DNA of 64,000 nucleotides from Ulvibacterium sp965228935 (lineage in GTDB: Bacteria; Bacteroidota; Bacteroidia; Flavobacteriales; Flavobacteriaceae): contig NZ_OZ245846.1 in NCBI RefSeq assembly GCF_965228935.1, positions 3,286,001 to 3,350,000 on the forward strand, in the 5' to 3' direction. Of the stretch, positions 8,156-16,830 are shown one piece after another (within the stretch, counting starts at the first letter, position 1; the number at the start of each line of letters is the position of its first letter). The notes under the pieces are model-generated. The model was not told the DNA's origin. It did not search any database and saw nothing but the letters and a program-made list of their open reading frames with translations. Made by a program: the position numbers and the translations under genes.

Positions 8156-8994
8156 TATGGGTGCTGTACGGAGATTAATACGGGTAGATGATCAGAAATA
8201 TGTTTGTTGTTTTCCATACGGTCGTCAATATGGATATATGTCCCCACCTTGAAATCTTTAACGAAAATGTAGTCGATGCGTTTGTCCACGATTCTGTTAG
8301 GATCAAATCCATTGGACGTTCCGGTAGGGCCATAAAATGGTTTTTGGGCCACCTCCTGTCCATCCAAAAATTTACTTTGCAGATACTGTATTGGCGCCGT
8401 ATCGGGAGTAAGGTTCAAATCGCCCATAACCACGACCGGAAGTTTTTCCTGGTTGACTTCCTTTATTTTTTTTACAAGGAGTTCAGCGGATTTTGCTCGT
8501 GCCACCTTTCCTACATGATCAAAATGGGTATTGAAGATGTAAAGCTTCTTACCGGTTCCTTTTTCCTCAAATAATCCATAGGTACAAATACGTTCCAAGG
8601 CGGCGTCCCAGCCCACTGAAATTTTGTTAGGGGTCTCCGAAAGCCAAAATGTATTACTCTTTAATACCTTGTAACGGGAGGAATCATAAAAAATAGGAGA
8701 GTATTCTCCCTTTTGTCTACCGTCATCCCGGCCGACCCCAATATAGGCAAAACCTGTTAGGGCACTATCAATATAGGTCAATTGCCGATGCAATACTTCT
8801 TGGGCACCGATGAAGGAGGCTTCATAATGTTTTAGCAATTGAACAAGAGCTTCCTTACGATAGTTCCAATTATTTATGGTATCGCTTGTGTTATCATATT
8901 TGATGTTGTAGGTCATTAGCTTAAGATCCTGACCTAGTGATGCGTAAAACAAACACAATGAAAAAGCTGTGAGAAATCCTTTTTTTGTTTTCAT
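8155..8994 (-). CDS. Secreted endonuclease/exonuclease/phosphatase (EEP) family hydrolase
   Basis: The protein has 279 residues with a signal peptide of about 21 residues (MKTKKGFLTAFSLCLFYASL). It keeps the metal-dependent EEP catalytic set: N30 in LMTYNIKY, E66 in IGAQEV, the VVMGDLNLTPD motif, and D268/H269 in ISDHLPV. Such short secreted members hydrolyse phosphodiesters or sugar- and lipid-phosphates; the substrate cannot be assigned here. It starts 5 bases after the rhamnosidase stop codon and overlaps the PaiB-like gene by one base. The three genes therefore look like one transcription unit. Confidence 0.87.
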   Translation of the reverse strand: MKTKKGFLTAFSLCLFYASLGQDLKLMTYNIKYDNTSDTINNWNYRKEALVQLLKHYEASFIGAQEVLHRQLTYIDSALTGFAYIGVGRDDGRQKGEYSPIFYDSSRYKVLKSNTFWLSETPNKISVGWDAALERICTYGLFEEKGTGKKLYIFNTHFDHVGKVARAKSAELLVKKIKEVNQEKLPVVVMGDLNLTPDTAPIQYLQSKFLDGQEVAQKPFYGPTGTSNGFDPNRIVDKRIDYIFVKDFKVGTYIHIDDRMENNKHISDHLPVLISVQHP

Positions 8995-8999
8995 GAATT

Positions 9000-11861
9000 T
9001 TAGTCCAATTTAGTTGTTATCAATTTTAGTTTTCCCAACCTTCCTCTTGGGGATACCTTTACTAATGCCCTTTTGGGGGCCTTATAGCTGAGCCATAAAA
9101 GGTCACCTTCTATTTTCCATTTTACATATACCGGCCCTAACGGATGTGCCACGGTGCCCTCGGCCCACTCCAATGTGGCTGATTGGGGCATTATTTCTAT
9201 GTGGTTCGGGTCAAAAGGGGTATGGAACCCCAGATTTACCCCAAGTACTTCCGTGGAAAGAAAATAAGTAGGATGACCACTCCATGCATGACTGGATGTA
9301 CCCTGGTTTCCTGAAATATCAAAGTTTTCCCATACGGTTGGTTTTGCCGAATGTAGGGCCATAGGCCCCCAATGTTTTTCCATGAAGTATTCTGCCAAAT
9401 CGGTTTTCCCGTTTTGATAAAGTAGGGCGAACAGATAGAATGCGGAATAGGGGGTTATTTTACGTTTTCTGCTGATGTTCCCGATATCCATAAGTTCCTG
9501 CTCCAGCAACGCCAGTACGGATTGCTTTTGCCCACTATCCGCAATATCATAAAGTAAGGGCCAAATATTGGAGGTAAGATGACTTTCAGCAAGGAGGACG
9601 TCGGATTTAGTACCATCCCTATATACTCTTTTCTTAGAGTCCCAGAGTACCCTGTTTATATTTTTTTTTAACTGCTCGGCCTCTTTTTTGAAATAGTCCT
9701 TATCCTCGGGAAACCCGAAGAGTTCCGCCCACTTTGCTGTGATTTGCATAGCATGTACTAAGAGTGCCTGATATGCGGTCATTGCCGCGTTCTCCCTATT
9801 GATGTCCGTCCATTCCAAAAACACTCGTGATGCGGGGATCAGTCCGTTTTTGTCCTTTTTTCGGATATGGTTCCGAAGGAGGGAGGTATAATTGGTATAA
9901 TATTTTTGGGCCAAGTGCCAATTGTTTGTATAAGTACAATAGTAATCTAGGGTCACCTGGGTCAGTAAGGGAAAATCATTGTGTCGGTTTTCCTTTCCGG
10001 TCATCATTTCTTCCCTATACATATCTTGAAATACTTTTAGGGAATAGGCCACCAAACGTAAATCACCACTGGCGGCCATGGTAATGGCCGTCTGGGGCAA
10101 CATGTCGCCAGCGTACAGGCCACGTTCCCGAAAGGGGGTATCCGTATAGGTATCTTCGGCGCAAAGTTGCAATGTACGCCATCCGGCATCCCATATTTTA
10201 TTGAATATTGGGTCGCTACATTCAAAGTGGCCTATTTTTTCGAAAGGATATACCTGTCGTACCACGCCTACTTTGGTAAGCGTAACGGGACGGTCGTGTC
10301 CACTAATGTTGATATGCATATATTTTAACCCGTAGGGCTTAAAGCTTTCATATCTTTTTTGGCCCTCTGAGGTAATGAAACGCAGGCCTGCACCGACTTG
10401 AAAACGTTTGTAAAGCCATGGAAAACCATTTTTGTCCAATTCTTCGCTAAAACCGATATCTATTTGTGTTCCGCTGGGGAAATCCCCCTCAATGAAAATC
10501 CTGCCCAATTGGGTTTCCGACATCTCATAAAAAAGTGCGATCCCGTTTTGGGAAACCGGAATAACGCTATTTCCCTCAATAGTTGTTTTAGGGACAAAAC
10601 GCTGTGTGGTATCCACGACTTTCCATGCCAAATCCCGGGCTGGTTGATTGGCATCATTCCCCCTGTGTTGTATTTGCCATTTTCCCAAAACCGTATTTTG
10701 GAGCAACTTAGGAACATTGGAGGTAAGATTCATCTGTTCAATACCCTTTTTTCCCTTTTCATCATAAAAGGGGCCATAGGTTCTGAATAGATCCTGTGAG
10801 CCCTTCTCTTTAGAGGAAGAAAGTGTCAATCCGGCATTGTTCGGTACGGCCATGTAATAATCCCATGACCCCCAAATAATACCATAGCGGACCGCATAAG
10901 CGTTCCATCCTTTTTTAAGATTCAGGGTATACTGCCTACGGTAACTTTCCTTTTCTTGAATGCTGTCTTTCTTTATCAGTTGGCCGTTTAGATAGTGATC
11001 TCCCCACCAAAGTCCTACGGAAACATTTTGGGTAATAGGGGAGTGGATATAGGTATACGCAATGGCAGGATTTGAAGTATTGTATGCTTTCATATCACTG
11101 TCCGGGGTGGATATTCTAAAGGAATAGATATCCTCTTCATTGGCCAGGGGGTAAGCTGCCATTAGCCGTAAAGGTCTTATTGAGGCATTAGTCAATTTTG
11201 GGATAGGTCTTGGTTTGAAGCTCCCCCATATTTTCTGATCCTTTAAGGGAACCGGGGCGGTCCAGCCCTTGGTTGTGGTTTGGGGTAGATTCCAATCCCA
11301 TTCGTCACGACTGTCCCAATTCTCTATAGCTCCGGTGGCAAAGGAAAATCGAGGAGCGGTTTGATCATAGCCCGTGGATTTTTTACATAACCAATCCTCA
11401 TCGATGGAAAGATCTATTTCACGGTCCTTCAATTCGATGTTTCCCCAAGCCGTAAATCCGCCTTTATGATCAAATAACTGGTAGGTGAGCATTCCATTGG
11501 ATAGTGCCTTAACACCAATTACATTTTCTCCTGGTTTAAGGTAAGGTAAGAGATTGTAGGTATCGTATTGTGGATTGGCATGAAAGGAACGTATTGGGCC
11601 AAAACCAACGTAATTTCCATTGACATAAAGTGCGTATCTGGAATCTGCATAAAGATGCAGTTCGGACTTTTTGGGCATTTCGTTTAGCGTAAATTCCCTC
11701 CGGAAATAAACATACTCATTACGTTCCCCACCTTCCGGGCGTACCCATACCAACTTAGGTTGGAAGGACTGGGCGATGACCGGCAACCTAATGAGAAGTG
11801 CAAAAAGAATAAAAAGTCTTTTCAAGGGATGTTTCCAAAAATTCAATGGTAAGTTAGGCAT
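9000..11861 (-). CDS. GH78 alpha-L-rhamnosidase-like glycoside hydrolase
   Basis: This 953-residue exported enzyme probably removes terminal alpha-L-rhamnose from glycans or plant-type glycosides. A hydrophobic signal lies at residues 12-30. N-terminal beta-sandwich modules follow, including the DSRYALYVNGNYVG motif seen in GH78 accessory domains. The catalytic six-hairpin domain contains DTPFRERGLYAGD, in which D574, E579 and D586 keep the spacing of the conserved acidic residues of known GH78 enzymes (5 and 7 residues). The candidate general base is E845 in TVWENFD, 266 residues downstream, close to the family spacing. A C-terminal beta-domain closes the protein. It heads a probable operon with the EEP and PaiB-like genes. 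Confidence 0.85.
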   Translation of the reverse strand: MPNLPLNFWKHPLKRLFILFALLIRLPVIAQSFQPKLVWVRPEGGERNEYVYFRREFTLNEMPKKSELHLYADSRYALYVNGNYVGFGPIRSFHANPQYDTYNLLPYLKPGENVIGVKALSNGMLTYQLFDHKGGFTAWGNIELKDREIDLSIDEDWLCKKSTGYDQTAPRFSFATGAIENWDSRDEWDWNLPQTTTKGWTAPVPLKDQKIWGSFKPRPIPKLTNASIRPLRLMAAYPLANEEDIYSFRISTPDSDMKAYNTSNPAIAYTYIHSPITQNVSVGLWWGDHYLNGQLIKKDSIQEKESYRRQYTLNLKKGWNAYAVRYGIIWGSWDYYMAVPNNAGLTLSSSKEKGSQDLFRTYGPFYDEKGKKGIEQMNLTSNVPKLLQNTVLGKWQIQHRGNDANQPARDLAWKVVDTTQRFVPKTTIEGNSVIPVSQNGIALFYEMSETQLGRIFIEGDFPSGTQIDIGFSEELDKNGFPWLYKRFQVGAGLRFITSEGQKRYESFKPYGLKYMHINISGHDRPVTLTKVGVVRQVYPFEKIGHFECSDPIFNKIWDAGWRTLQLCAEDTYTDTPFRERGLYAGDMLPQTAITMAASGDLRLVAYSLKVFQDMYREEMMTGKENRHNDFPLLTQVTLDYYCTYTNNWHLAQKYYTNYTSLLRNHIRKKDKNGLIPASRVFLEWTDINRENAAMTAYQALLVHAMQITAKWAELFGFPEDKDYFKKEAEQLKKNINRVLWDSKKRVYRDGTKSDVLLAESHLTSNIWPLLYDIADSGQKQSVLALLEQELMDIGNISRKRKITPYSAFYLFALLYQNGKTDLAEYFMEKHWGPMALHSAKPTVWENFDISGNQGTSSHAWSGHPTYFLSTEVLGVNLGFHTPFDPNHIEIMPQSATLEWAEGTVAHPLGPVYVKWKIEGDLLWLSYKAPKRALVKVSPRGRLGKLKLITTKLD

Positions 11862-11880
11862 AATACCGTAAATTTATTTC

Positions 11881-12261
11881 GTGAAAATAAAGGGATATTT
11901 ACATCAGATCCATCCTGTTCTTCCTGTAAAGGATGTGGTGGAAGCTTTGGACTTTTATGTCAATCGGTTAGGGTTTAAAATCGCGTTCGCGGATGATTCC
12001 AAAAACCCAAAATACGCTGGAATTTTAAAGGATGCCGTTGAAATACATTTGCAATGGCATGATGCCGCGGAATGGGAGTTGGCGGTAGATCGACCTATGT
12101 TGCGTATTGTGACCGAAAATATAGAGCAACTTTATGCGGAATATTCAGAAAAAGATGTTTTTAATGCCCATACACTCCTAAGGGAGACGGCCTGGGGTAC
12201 CAAGGAATTTGCGTTTTACGATCCTTTTAAGAATGGGTTGACTTTTTACCGGGATATTTGA
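11881..12261 (+). CDS. VOC-superfamily (glyoxalase/bleomycin-resistance-like) protein
   Basis: The 126-residue protein starts at a GTG at 11881. It has the paired beta-alpha-beta-beta-beta layout of VOC proteins: HPVLPVKDVVEALDFYVNRLGF at the start, an IHLQWHD strand with a possible metal histidine, and the closing WGTKEFAFYDPFKNGLTFY. It resembles the bleomycin-resistance branch, where proteins bind ligands without catalysis. It is divergent from the rhamnosidase gene, with only 19 bases between the two starts, so the two promoters must extend into the opposite genes. Substrate and function are unknown. Confidence 0.82.
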   Translation: MKIKGYLHQIHPVLPVKDVVEALDFYVNRLGFKIAFADDSKNPKYAGILKDAVEIHLQWHDAAEWELAVDRPMLRIVTENIEQLYAEYSEKDVFNAHTLLRETAWGTKEFAFYDPFKNGLTFYRDI

Positions 12262-12304
12262 ATTGGATTTGTTTTTCCAATTCATTTGATTCTTTCAAAG
12301 AATC
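12260..12304. terminator. Two hairpins after the VOC gene
   Basis: GAATTGGA (12260-12267) and TCCAATTC (12276-12283) form an 8-bp stem around an 8-base T-rich loop, and GATTCTTT/AAAGAATC (12288-12304) forms a second 8-bp palindrome. They lie between convergent genes ending at 12261 and 12318 and probably act as a bidirectional terminator region. Confidence 0.5.
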
Positions 12305-12317
12305 CGTTCAAAACCGA

Positions 12318-13319
12318 CTAGTGGTGGTCGGAATTCTCATAATGTTCCTTGATCAAGTTTCTTCCAAAGTCACCATCAAAGTCCCGCCACACACTATGTA
12401 TATGATTGGCATTGCTCTGGGTATTATCGAATTCGATTAAAAACGTCTTTCCCTGAATACGATAATAGTGCGGTTGTCCTAAAACGGTCGCCCCTGCCCA
12501 TCCAAAATGGATATCGTCCAATTGTTCATTCTTTAGCTTGGCCATACGTTTCTTGGCCAATTCCTCGGGCATTGCCGAAAGGTATTCATAGATAAGACTC
12601 AAGAGCAGTTTCTTCTGATTCTTTTCCAGATCTTTTGTAGCGATACCTGTGAGATCCAAAGGTTCTACGGAAGTTTCCACAAAGGTGATGATTTCGTTCG
12701 GCGCTGTTTCGCTAAAGATAGCTTTTTCCCTTTGCGAGGCATCTAATGCATTAATAAGTTCCAGGGCAATGTCCTGTTCTTTTTCTAGCGTACGCTCCCC
12801 CTTTCTTTTCCCCTGTTTGATTACGGCCGGGGAAGCTCCAAAAAAACGGGGGGTAAAGGAAACCTTATCCTGGGTTATGGCAAAGTTCAATGATATGTGA
12901 TGTCCTTCAAAGGACCAACCCCATAGATTATCCTTTTTAGGGTTACCATAAATGGTTACATAATATTTCTCGGAATCCCGCATGGTACTGTTCCCGTCCA
13001 TTTCCAAAAGCACATCCTCCAAGGCTATGATTTTCATGGCCTTAGTATAACCGGATTCACTTAGGTGCTGTCTCAACATGGCATGAAGCAATGTTTTTTG
13101 GGAATCGTTCAATTCCTTGAGTGAGACGCCTTCACGTTGCCACATGGATGCAGGGAAAAAGTGCCAGCTCTCACGTAAAGGGTCGTCAAAGGCCAATTGT
13201 GCTTTGGCCAGTTGTTCCTTGTTCAAGGAGTTCAAAAAGTTGAGCACATGGTCCTGTGCTACACTTTGAGCGGAATACAAAAGGACCATTCCTAATATGA
13301 TCCATACACTTTTTCTCAT
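12318..13319 (-). CDS. DUF3500 domain-containing exported protein
   Basis: I choose the ATG at 13319 (MRKSVWIILGMVLLYSAQSVAQ) because it gives a clean signal peptide; an open frame continues upstream to 13502 but has no family support. The resulting 333-residue protein matches DUF3500. Recognisable segments are SLNKEQLAKAQLAFDDPLRESWHF near the start, GWSFEGHHISLNFA in the middle, and HIHSVWRDFDGDFG at the end. The histidine-rich motifs suggest a metal or active-site cluster, but no activity is established for this family. It lies downstream of the 254-residue secreted protein, and a terminator-like hairpin separates the two. Confidence 0.85.
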   Translation of the reverse strand: MRKSVWIILGMVLLYSAQSVAQDHVLNFLNSLNKEQLAKAQLAFDDPLRESWHFFPASMWQREGVSLKELNDSQKTLLHAMLRQHLSESGYTKAMKIIALEDVLLEMDGNSTMRDSEKYYVTIYGNPKKDNLWGWSFEGHHISLNFAITQDKVSFTPRFFGASPAVIKQGKRKGERTLEKEQDIALELINALDASQREKAIFSETAPNEIITFVETSVEPLDLTGIATKDLEKNQKKLLLSLIYEYLSAMPEELAKKRMAKLKNEQLDDIHFGWAGATVLGQPHYYRIQGKTFLIEFDNTQSNANHIHSVWRDFDGDFGRNLIKEHYENSDHH

Positions 13320-13436
13320 GATTTTGGTTTTGTTGCGTTTTAAATGTACGGACATTTTTCCAAATCGATTCTTTTTATGGTATTTGATAAAGAGGTAGTG
13401 GTTTGTCATCCCTAACAATTTAGTTACAAAAGGCAA

Positions 13437-13459
13437 AACCAGGGAGATTCCCCCTGGTT
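13437..13459 (-). terminator. Intrinsic terminator-like hairpin after the 13503-14267 gene
   Basis: AACCAGGG (13437-13444) pairs with CCCTGGTT (13452-13459) around a 7-base loop. On the minus strand it is followed by TTGCCTTTTG, a moderate U-rich tail. It lies just beyond the stop codon of the upstream gene and before the DUF3500 start, so the DUF3500 gene may have its own promoter in the following 118 bases. Confidence 0.5.
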
Positions 13460-13502
13460 CGCAAGTATTGGTTAGTGTAAGAAGTGATGGGCACCCATGC
13501 AA

Positions 13503-14267
13503 TCATTGACCGGCTGGCTGGACCTGCCCGTCCGAGCTGCTAAGATCCGATCTAAATACCCATAACTCCTGGGTGTCGCCGTCTGTCGTTGCCTCAAATT
13601 CCTTTAAAAACCCGGCAAAGCTCCCAGAACCATGCACTTCCTCATACCACTGTGGAAATTGATCCTGTTCGCCCATCCAGGCGGATTTGTCAAAAAAATC
13701 CACCCAGACCATATCCTGACCGTCCATATTGCTTAACTCATTGAAGTATACCCCCCATTGATGATCGGGATCCTTTGTTTTAAACACTTTATGGACCTTA
13801 TCCAGAACGGACATAAACTCCATTCGTTTGAATCGCTTAATGTCCAGCATAAAAATGGAAAGGTTCTTTAAGGCAAAATCCTTGGAAAAGTTGGAATAGG
13901 TCATATCGCCCTTCCAATACGTGGTTTCCATTTCGGCATATGCATGGGCCGCTACGTTGGCATTCCAGTCTTTGGTATGCTCTTCGCCATAGTCGTTGGC
14001 CTCGTCCATAGCGGCCCAAGCCGTTGGTCCCATACTCCATATATATTTGCCCGAATTTTTTCCGCTCGCTATCCAAAATACACTGATTTGTCCCGCTCCA
14101 TCCGCATGATATTTTTTATTATGTGCCGCCACGCCGGCTTCAAATACTTCAATCTTGTCCGGTTGCGGGGTGATCATAACGTTCATAAAAAGGGGAGCGG
14201 GTTGGCTCTCCTGGGCTACAAATAGGAAAGGGATCAGGAAGGATGTTAAATACATTAGTTTTCTCAT
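13503..14267 (-). CDS. Secreted 254-residue protein, possible duplicated dimeric alpha/beta-barrel fold
   Basis: No named family was recognised with confidence. The protein has a signal peptide (MRKLMYLTSFLIPFLFVAQ). Two similar-looking halves can be seen, each with an amphipathic helix, a strand and an SMGPTAW-like or WVDFFDKSAW-like segment: residues about 30-95 (KIEVFEAGVAAHNKKYH, then ISVFWIASGKNSGKYIWSM) and 140-215 (MEFMSVLDKVHKVFKTK, then WGVYFNELSN). This pattern recalls ABM/NIPSNAP-type ferredoxin-like barrels in tandem. It shares length, export signal and this two-half plan with the protein at 16036-16800 in the same cluster. Function is unknown. Confidence 0.75.
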   Translation of the reverse strand: MRKLMYLTSFLIPFLFVAQESQPAPLFMNVMITPQPDKIEVFEAGVAAHNKKYHADGAGQISVFWIASGKNSGKYIWSMGPTAWAAMDEANDYGEEHTKDWNANVAAHAYAEMETTYWKGDMTYSNFSKDFALKNLSIFMLDIKRFKRMEFMSVLDKVHKVFKTKDPDHQWGVYFNELSNMDGQDMVWVDFFDKSAWMGEQDQFPQWYEEVHGSGSFAGFLKEFEATTDGDTQELWVFRSDLSSSDGQVQPAGQ

Positions 14268-14339
14268 TTTTATAGTTTTTATGGTTAATACTCTTATAAA
14301 ACTTCCACTGCACAGCGGTAAACAATTTTGTTGTGCTAA

Positions 14340-15377
14340 TTATTTTATTGCGATGGCGGCACTAGTTGGACCTGTAAGCGGCATTACGGAAATTTTCTTA
14401 AAACCAGCTTCTTTTACCAATTCGTTAAAATCCGACATTGAAAAATCGTAACCTTCGGAGGTTTCAATAAGCATATTCAACGACATCAGGAGACCAAAGG
14501 CATTTTCACTTCTATTATCATCGATGATACTTTCAATAACGATAAGGGCACCCCCCTCTGGCAAAGCTTTATATGCCTTTTTTATGAGCTTGAGTTTATC
14601 CTCTTTTCCCCAATCATGCAGTACGTTCCCCATCGTAATCACATCCACTTTTGGAAAATCCTCGGTAAAAAAATCTCCAGAATTGATAGCTACCCTATCT
14701 TCCAAACCCATATTTTGAATGTTTTCCTTCGCAATGGGCTCAACGGGAGGCAAATCAAAAGATGTACATTGCATATGTTGATTATGAAGTGCTACTTGTG
14801 CAGCAAGGAAACCTCCGGCGCCCCCAATATCACATAGCGTTTTGTAGTTTGAAAAATCAAAGTTCTTGGCAAATACCACAAAATTTCCCATTTGAACCCC
14901 GGCCATGGCCGACACAAATTCCCGGAGTTTTTCAGGATCAGCATAGATTTCCTCAAAAATTGACTTCCCTCCGTTTTTTGTTTCATTTTGGGGTAATCCA
15001 GTTTTTAGGCCTTCTTCCAAATCGTTCCAAAAAAGATACAACCGGTTGTTGCACATTTCCAGGATGCCTCCTATATAACTTGGTTTATTCTTGTCAAGAA
15101 ACAGATCGGCATCCTCTGCGTTCCTATACAATGCTGTCTCCCGGAGGCCTATTCTTTTCAAAAAGCCCAAGGCTACCAAGGCATCCAAAAAGTCGTAAAG
15201 GTTTCGGGAGTGGAGCCCAAGTCTAGACTGAATTTCATTACCGGATAATTCTCTTTTTGCCAGAATGGTAAAAAGTTCCATATTCACTGCTGTAAGCAAG
15301 GTCTTGGTAGCAAAAAAACCGGTGCCGAGCTGCATGATTTTTGAAGGATCTACTTGTTTTATAGCGGTTGTGTCCAT
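14340..15377 (-). CDS. SAM-dependent O-methyltransferase (Methyltransf_2 type with dimerisation domain)
   Basis: The ATG at 15377 (MDTTAIKQVDPSKIMQLGTG) is preferred over an upstream TTG at 15434. The 345-residue protein has an N-terminal winged-helix dimerisation domain (about 15-95, with LSGNEIQSRLGLHSRNLYDFLDAL reading as the wing-helix) and a Rossmann methyltransferase domain. The SAM site CDIGGAGGFLA lies at about 182-192, and the catalytic pair is H254-D255 in VLHDWGKED. Relatives methylate hydroxyls of phenolics, polyketides or carotenoid-like compounds. It has no export signal and is the only clearly cytoplasmic enzyme in this run of exported proteins, so its substrate is a key question. 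Confidence 0.86.
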   Translation of the reverse strand: MDTTAIKQVDPSKIMQLGTGFFATKTLLTAVNMELFTILAKRELSGNEIQSRLGLHSRNLYDFLDALVALGFLKRIGLRETALYRNAEDADLFLDKNKPSYIGGILEMCNNRLYLFWNDLEEGLKTGLPQNETKNGGKSIFEEIYADPEKLREFVSAMAGVQMGNFVVFAKNFDFSNYKTLCDIGGAGGFLAAQVALHNQHMQCTSFDLPPVEPIAKENIQNMGLEDRVAINSGDFFTEDFPKVDVITMGNVLHDWGKEDKLKLIKKAYKALPEGGALIVIESIIDDNRSENAFGLLMSLNMLIETSEGYDFSMSDFNELVKEAGFKKISVMPLTGPTSAAIAIK

Positions 15378-15442
15378 TTGAATTGTTTTATGGTGTCCAT
15401 CGCCCTTTATAAAAGCTTTGACAATGGTATCCAAGGAGGTTT

Positions 15443-15961
15443 TTATGGTTTTTCTTCTTCTTCTTCAGAGCTATTCTTTTGTGCTTCAATTTGTTGTAGG
15501 GCCAGAACTATTTCAGTAGGATCCCAATACCCTAATTCTCGGACAACCTTACTCTCTACAAAACGATAGGTAAGGTGAATGGGAATTTCAATTTCCTGTC
15601 CTGTTGCGGCCAAGGTACCTTTCCAGTCCAACCAACAATTCACCCAAGTCTCCCCGTCATCGGTGACTACCATTTCATATTCTTGGTCCTCTGCCTTAAA
15701 ACCTCTACTGGAATAATTGACATCGTTTTGTTTGTGGTAATCCATGGCCTCACTAGGAGACATTGCCTTTTTCCTGGTATTAAGGAATGTTTTTGAGGTA
15801 TCCGCATATATACCGGTATCGTAATTTTTGTTGTTGTAGTTGGCAATATGCTTTTTAACCGCATCGATTTCCGGTGAGTTTTGGGTGTAGCGTACTGGTC
15901 CTTTGGGCTGGCAAGCGATAAAGAGGAGTACTACGAGATTTAAAAAAAGTACTTTTTTCAT
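15443..15961 (-). CDS. NTF2/SnoaL-like lipoprotein
   Basis: The 172-residue protein begins with a lipoprotein signal whose lipobox LLFIAC places the modified cysteine at C17. The mature part looks like an NTF2-like cone fold: a helix with IDAVKKHIANYNNKNYDTGIY, a KAMSPSEAMDYHK helix, then strands EYEMVVTDDGETWVNCWLDW and a final HLTYRFVESKVVREL. The C terminus is highly acidic. The fold class is used by polyketide cyclases, isomerases and ligand-binding proteins, and no catalytic residue can be assigned. It lies 65 bases upstream of the methyltransferase start on the same strand. Confidence 0.75.
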   Translation of the reverse strand: MKKVLFLNLVVLLFIACQPKGPVRYTQNSPEIDAVKKHIANYNNKNYDTGIYADTSKTFLNTRKKAMSPSEAMDYHKQNDVNYSSRGFKAEDQEYEMVVTDDGETWVNCWLDWKGTLAATGQEIEIPIHLTYRFVESKVVRELGYWDPTEIVLALQQIEAQKNSSEEEEEKP

Positions 15962-15993
15962 TTTGATTTATTTTTAAGGTGAGTCAATGAATT

Positions 15994-16026
15994 AAAAACC
16001 CCGACAGCTTTTATGGACAATCGGGG
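15994..16026 (-). terminator. Rho-independent terminator after the 16036-16800 gene
   Basis: CCCCGA (15999-16004) pairs with TCGGGG (16021-16026). Read on the minus strand, the GC stem is followed by TTTTTAAT, the expected U tract. It splits the exported-protein cluster into at least two transcription units, or acts as a partial attenuator within one. Confidence 0.65.
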
Positions 16027-16035
16027 AATATCGAT

Positions 16036-16800
16036 TTAATTTGCCGGTGCATAGGCCATATCGGGTCGCATACGTCCTTCAAAAGCCTCATATTTTTCTA
16101 GACTTGACATGAAATCGGTATAGGTTTTTAACCAAACTTCGCCCAGCATCTCATTGTTCTGGGCTATTTTATTGGAATAATCGGCGGCGTCCTTGGCCGC
16201 TATGGCCACCATGTAAAATTCCCCTCGGGTGCCAAAGCCACTGCGATATACCCTGTATTCCAGTTGGGAACCCTTACTTTGAAACAAATCCTTTATGGCC
16301 TGTACTTTTTTCTTTACGATTGCCCTATTGCCCGGAGTATAATGGAAGTAGTGAAATTTCCTGTAATCCTCGCCTTCCGGGGTCTGCGTAATACCTCCGG
16401 GCATATAGGAAAGCTCTTCGTCCAGGTGTATGATATAATTCTGTTCAATGTCATAGCACTTGTCCATGCGATCAAAAAGAGCCCCCATTTTGTCCGCTCC
16501 CATTTTTTCGGCCAAGGTGGCAAAAAGCGGTTTATCCAATTGGGCCATGTTTTCAATGGGCCCTACCCATAAATAGCGATTGTCGGTAGTATTGGCCACT
16601 ATAGAATTCATTTCTTGGATACTATGTTTTTTCATATTATCGGTAAGTTCCTTGCAGACGGTTTCGTATTCCGATACCATGGAAGGTTTTACCACGTCCT
16701 CGTGAACCCAAAAGGCTTGGGATTTACTCTTGTCCTGTGACATACAAGGCATGACAAGTAAGGCAAATGCAATAATCGTAGTTGTTTTTAGTGTTCTCAT
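16036..16800 (-). CDS. Second secreted 254-residue protein with two similar halves
   Basis: The protein carries a signal peptide (MRTLKTTTIIAFALLVMPCM). The first half contains SEYETVCKELTDNMKKHSI followed by NSIVANTTDNRYLWVGPI. The second half contains IVKKKVQAIKDLFQSKGS followed by EYRVYRSGFGTRGEFYMVAIA. The repeated helix-strand-strand plan suggests two fused ferredoxin-like (ABM/NIPSNAP-like) units forming an internal dimer. It has exactly the same length as the protein at 13503-14267 and probably shares ancestry with it, though similarity by eye is low. No active-site signature was recognised. It is followed by a strong terminator. Confidence 0.75.
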   Translation of the reverse strand: MRTLKTTTIIAFALLVMPCMSQDKSKSQAFWVHEDVVKPSMVSEYETVCKELTDNMKKHSIQEMNSIVANTTDNRYLWVGPIENMAQLDKPLFATLAEKMGADKMGALFDRMDKCYDIEQNYIIHLDEELSYMPGGITQTPEGEDYRKFHYFHYTPGNRAIVKKKVQAIKDLFQSKGSQLEYRVYRSGFGTRGEFYMVAIAAKDAADYSNKIAQNNEMLGEVWLKTYTDFMSSLEKYEAFEGRMRPDMAYAPAN

Positions 16801-16830
16801 AATCGGTTTTAGTTTTAAGTGATTAAAGTT

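Noticed and set aside
15378..15434. Upstream TTG start for the O-methyltransferase
   Set aside because: The added residues (MDTIVKAFIKGDGHHKTIQ) are not family-like and the ATG at 15377 gives the usual domain start.
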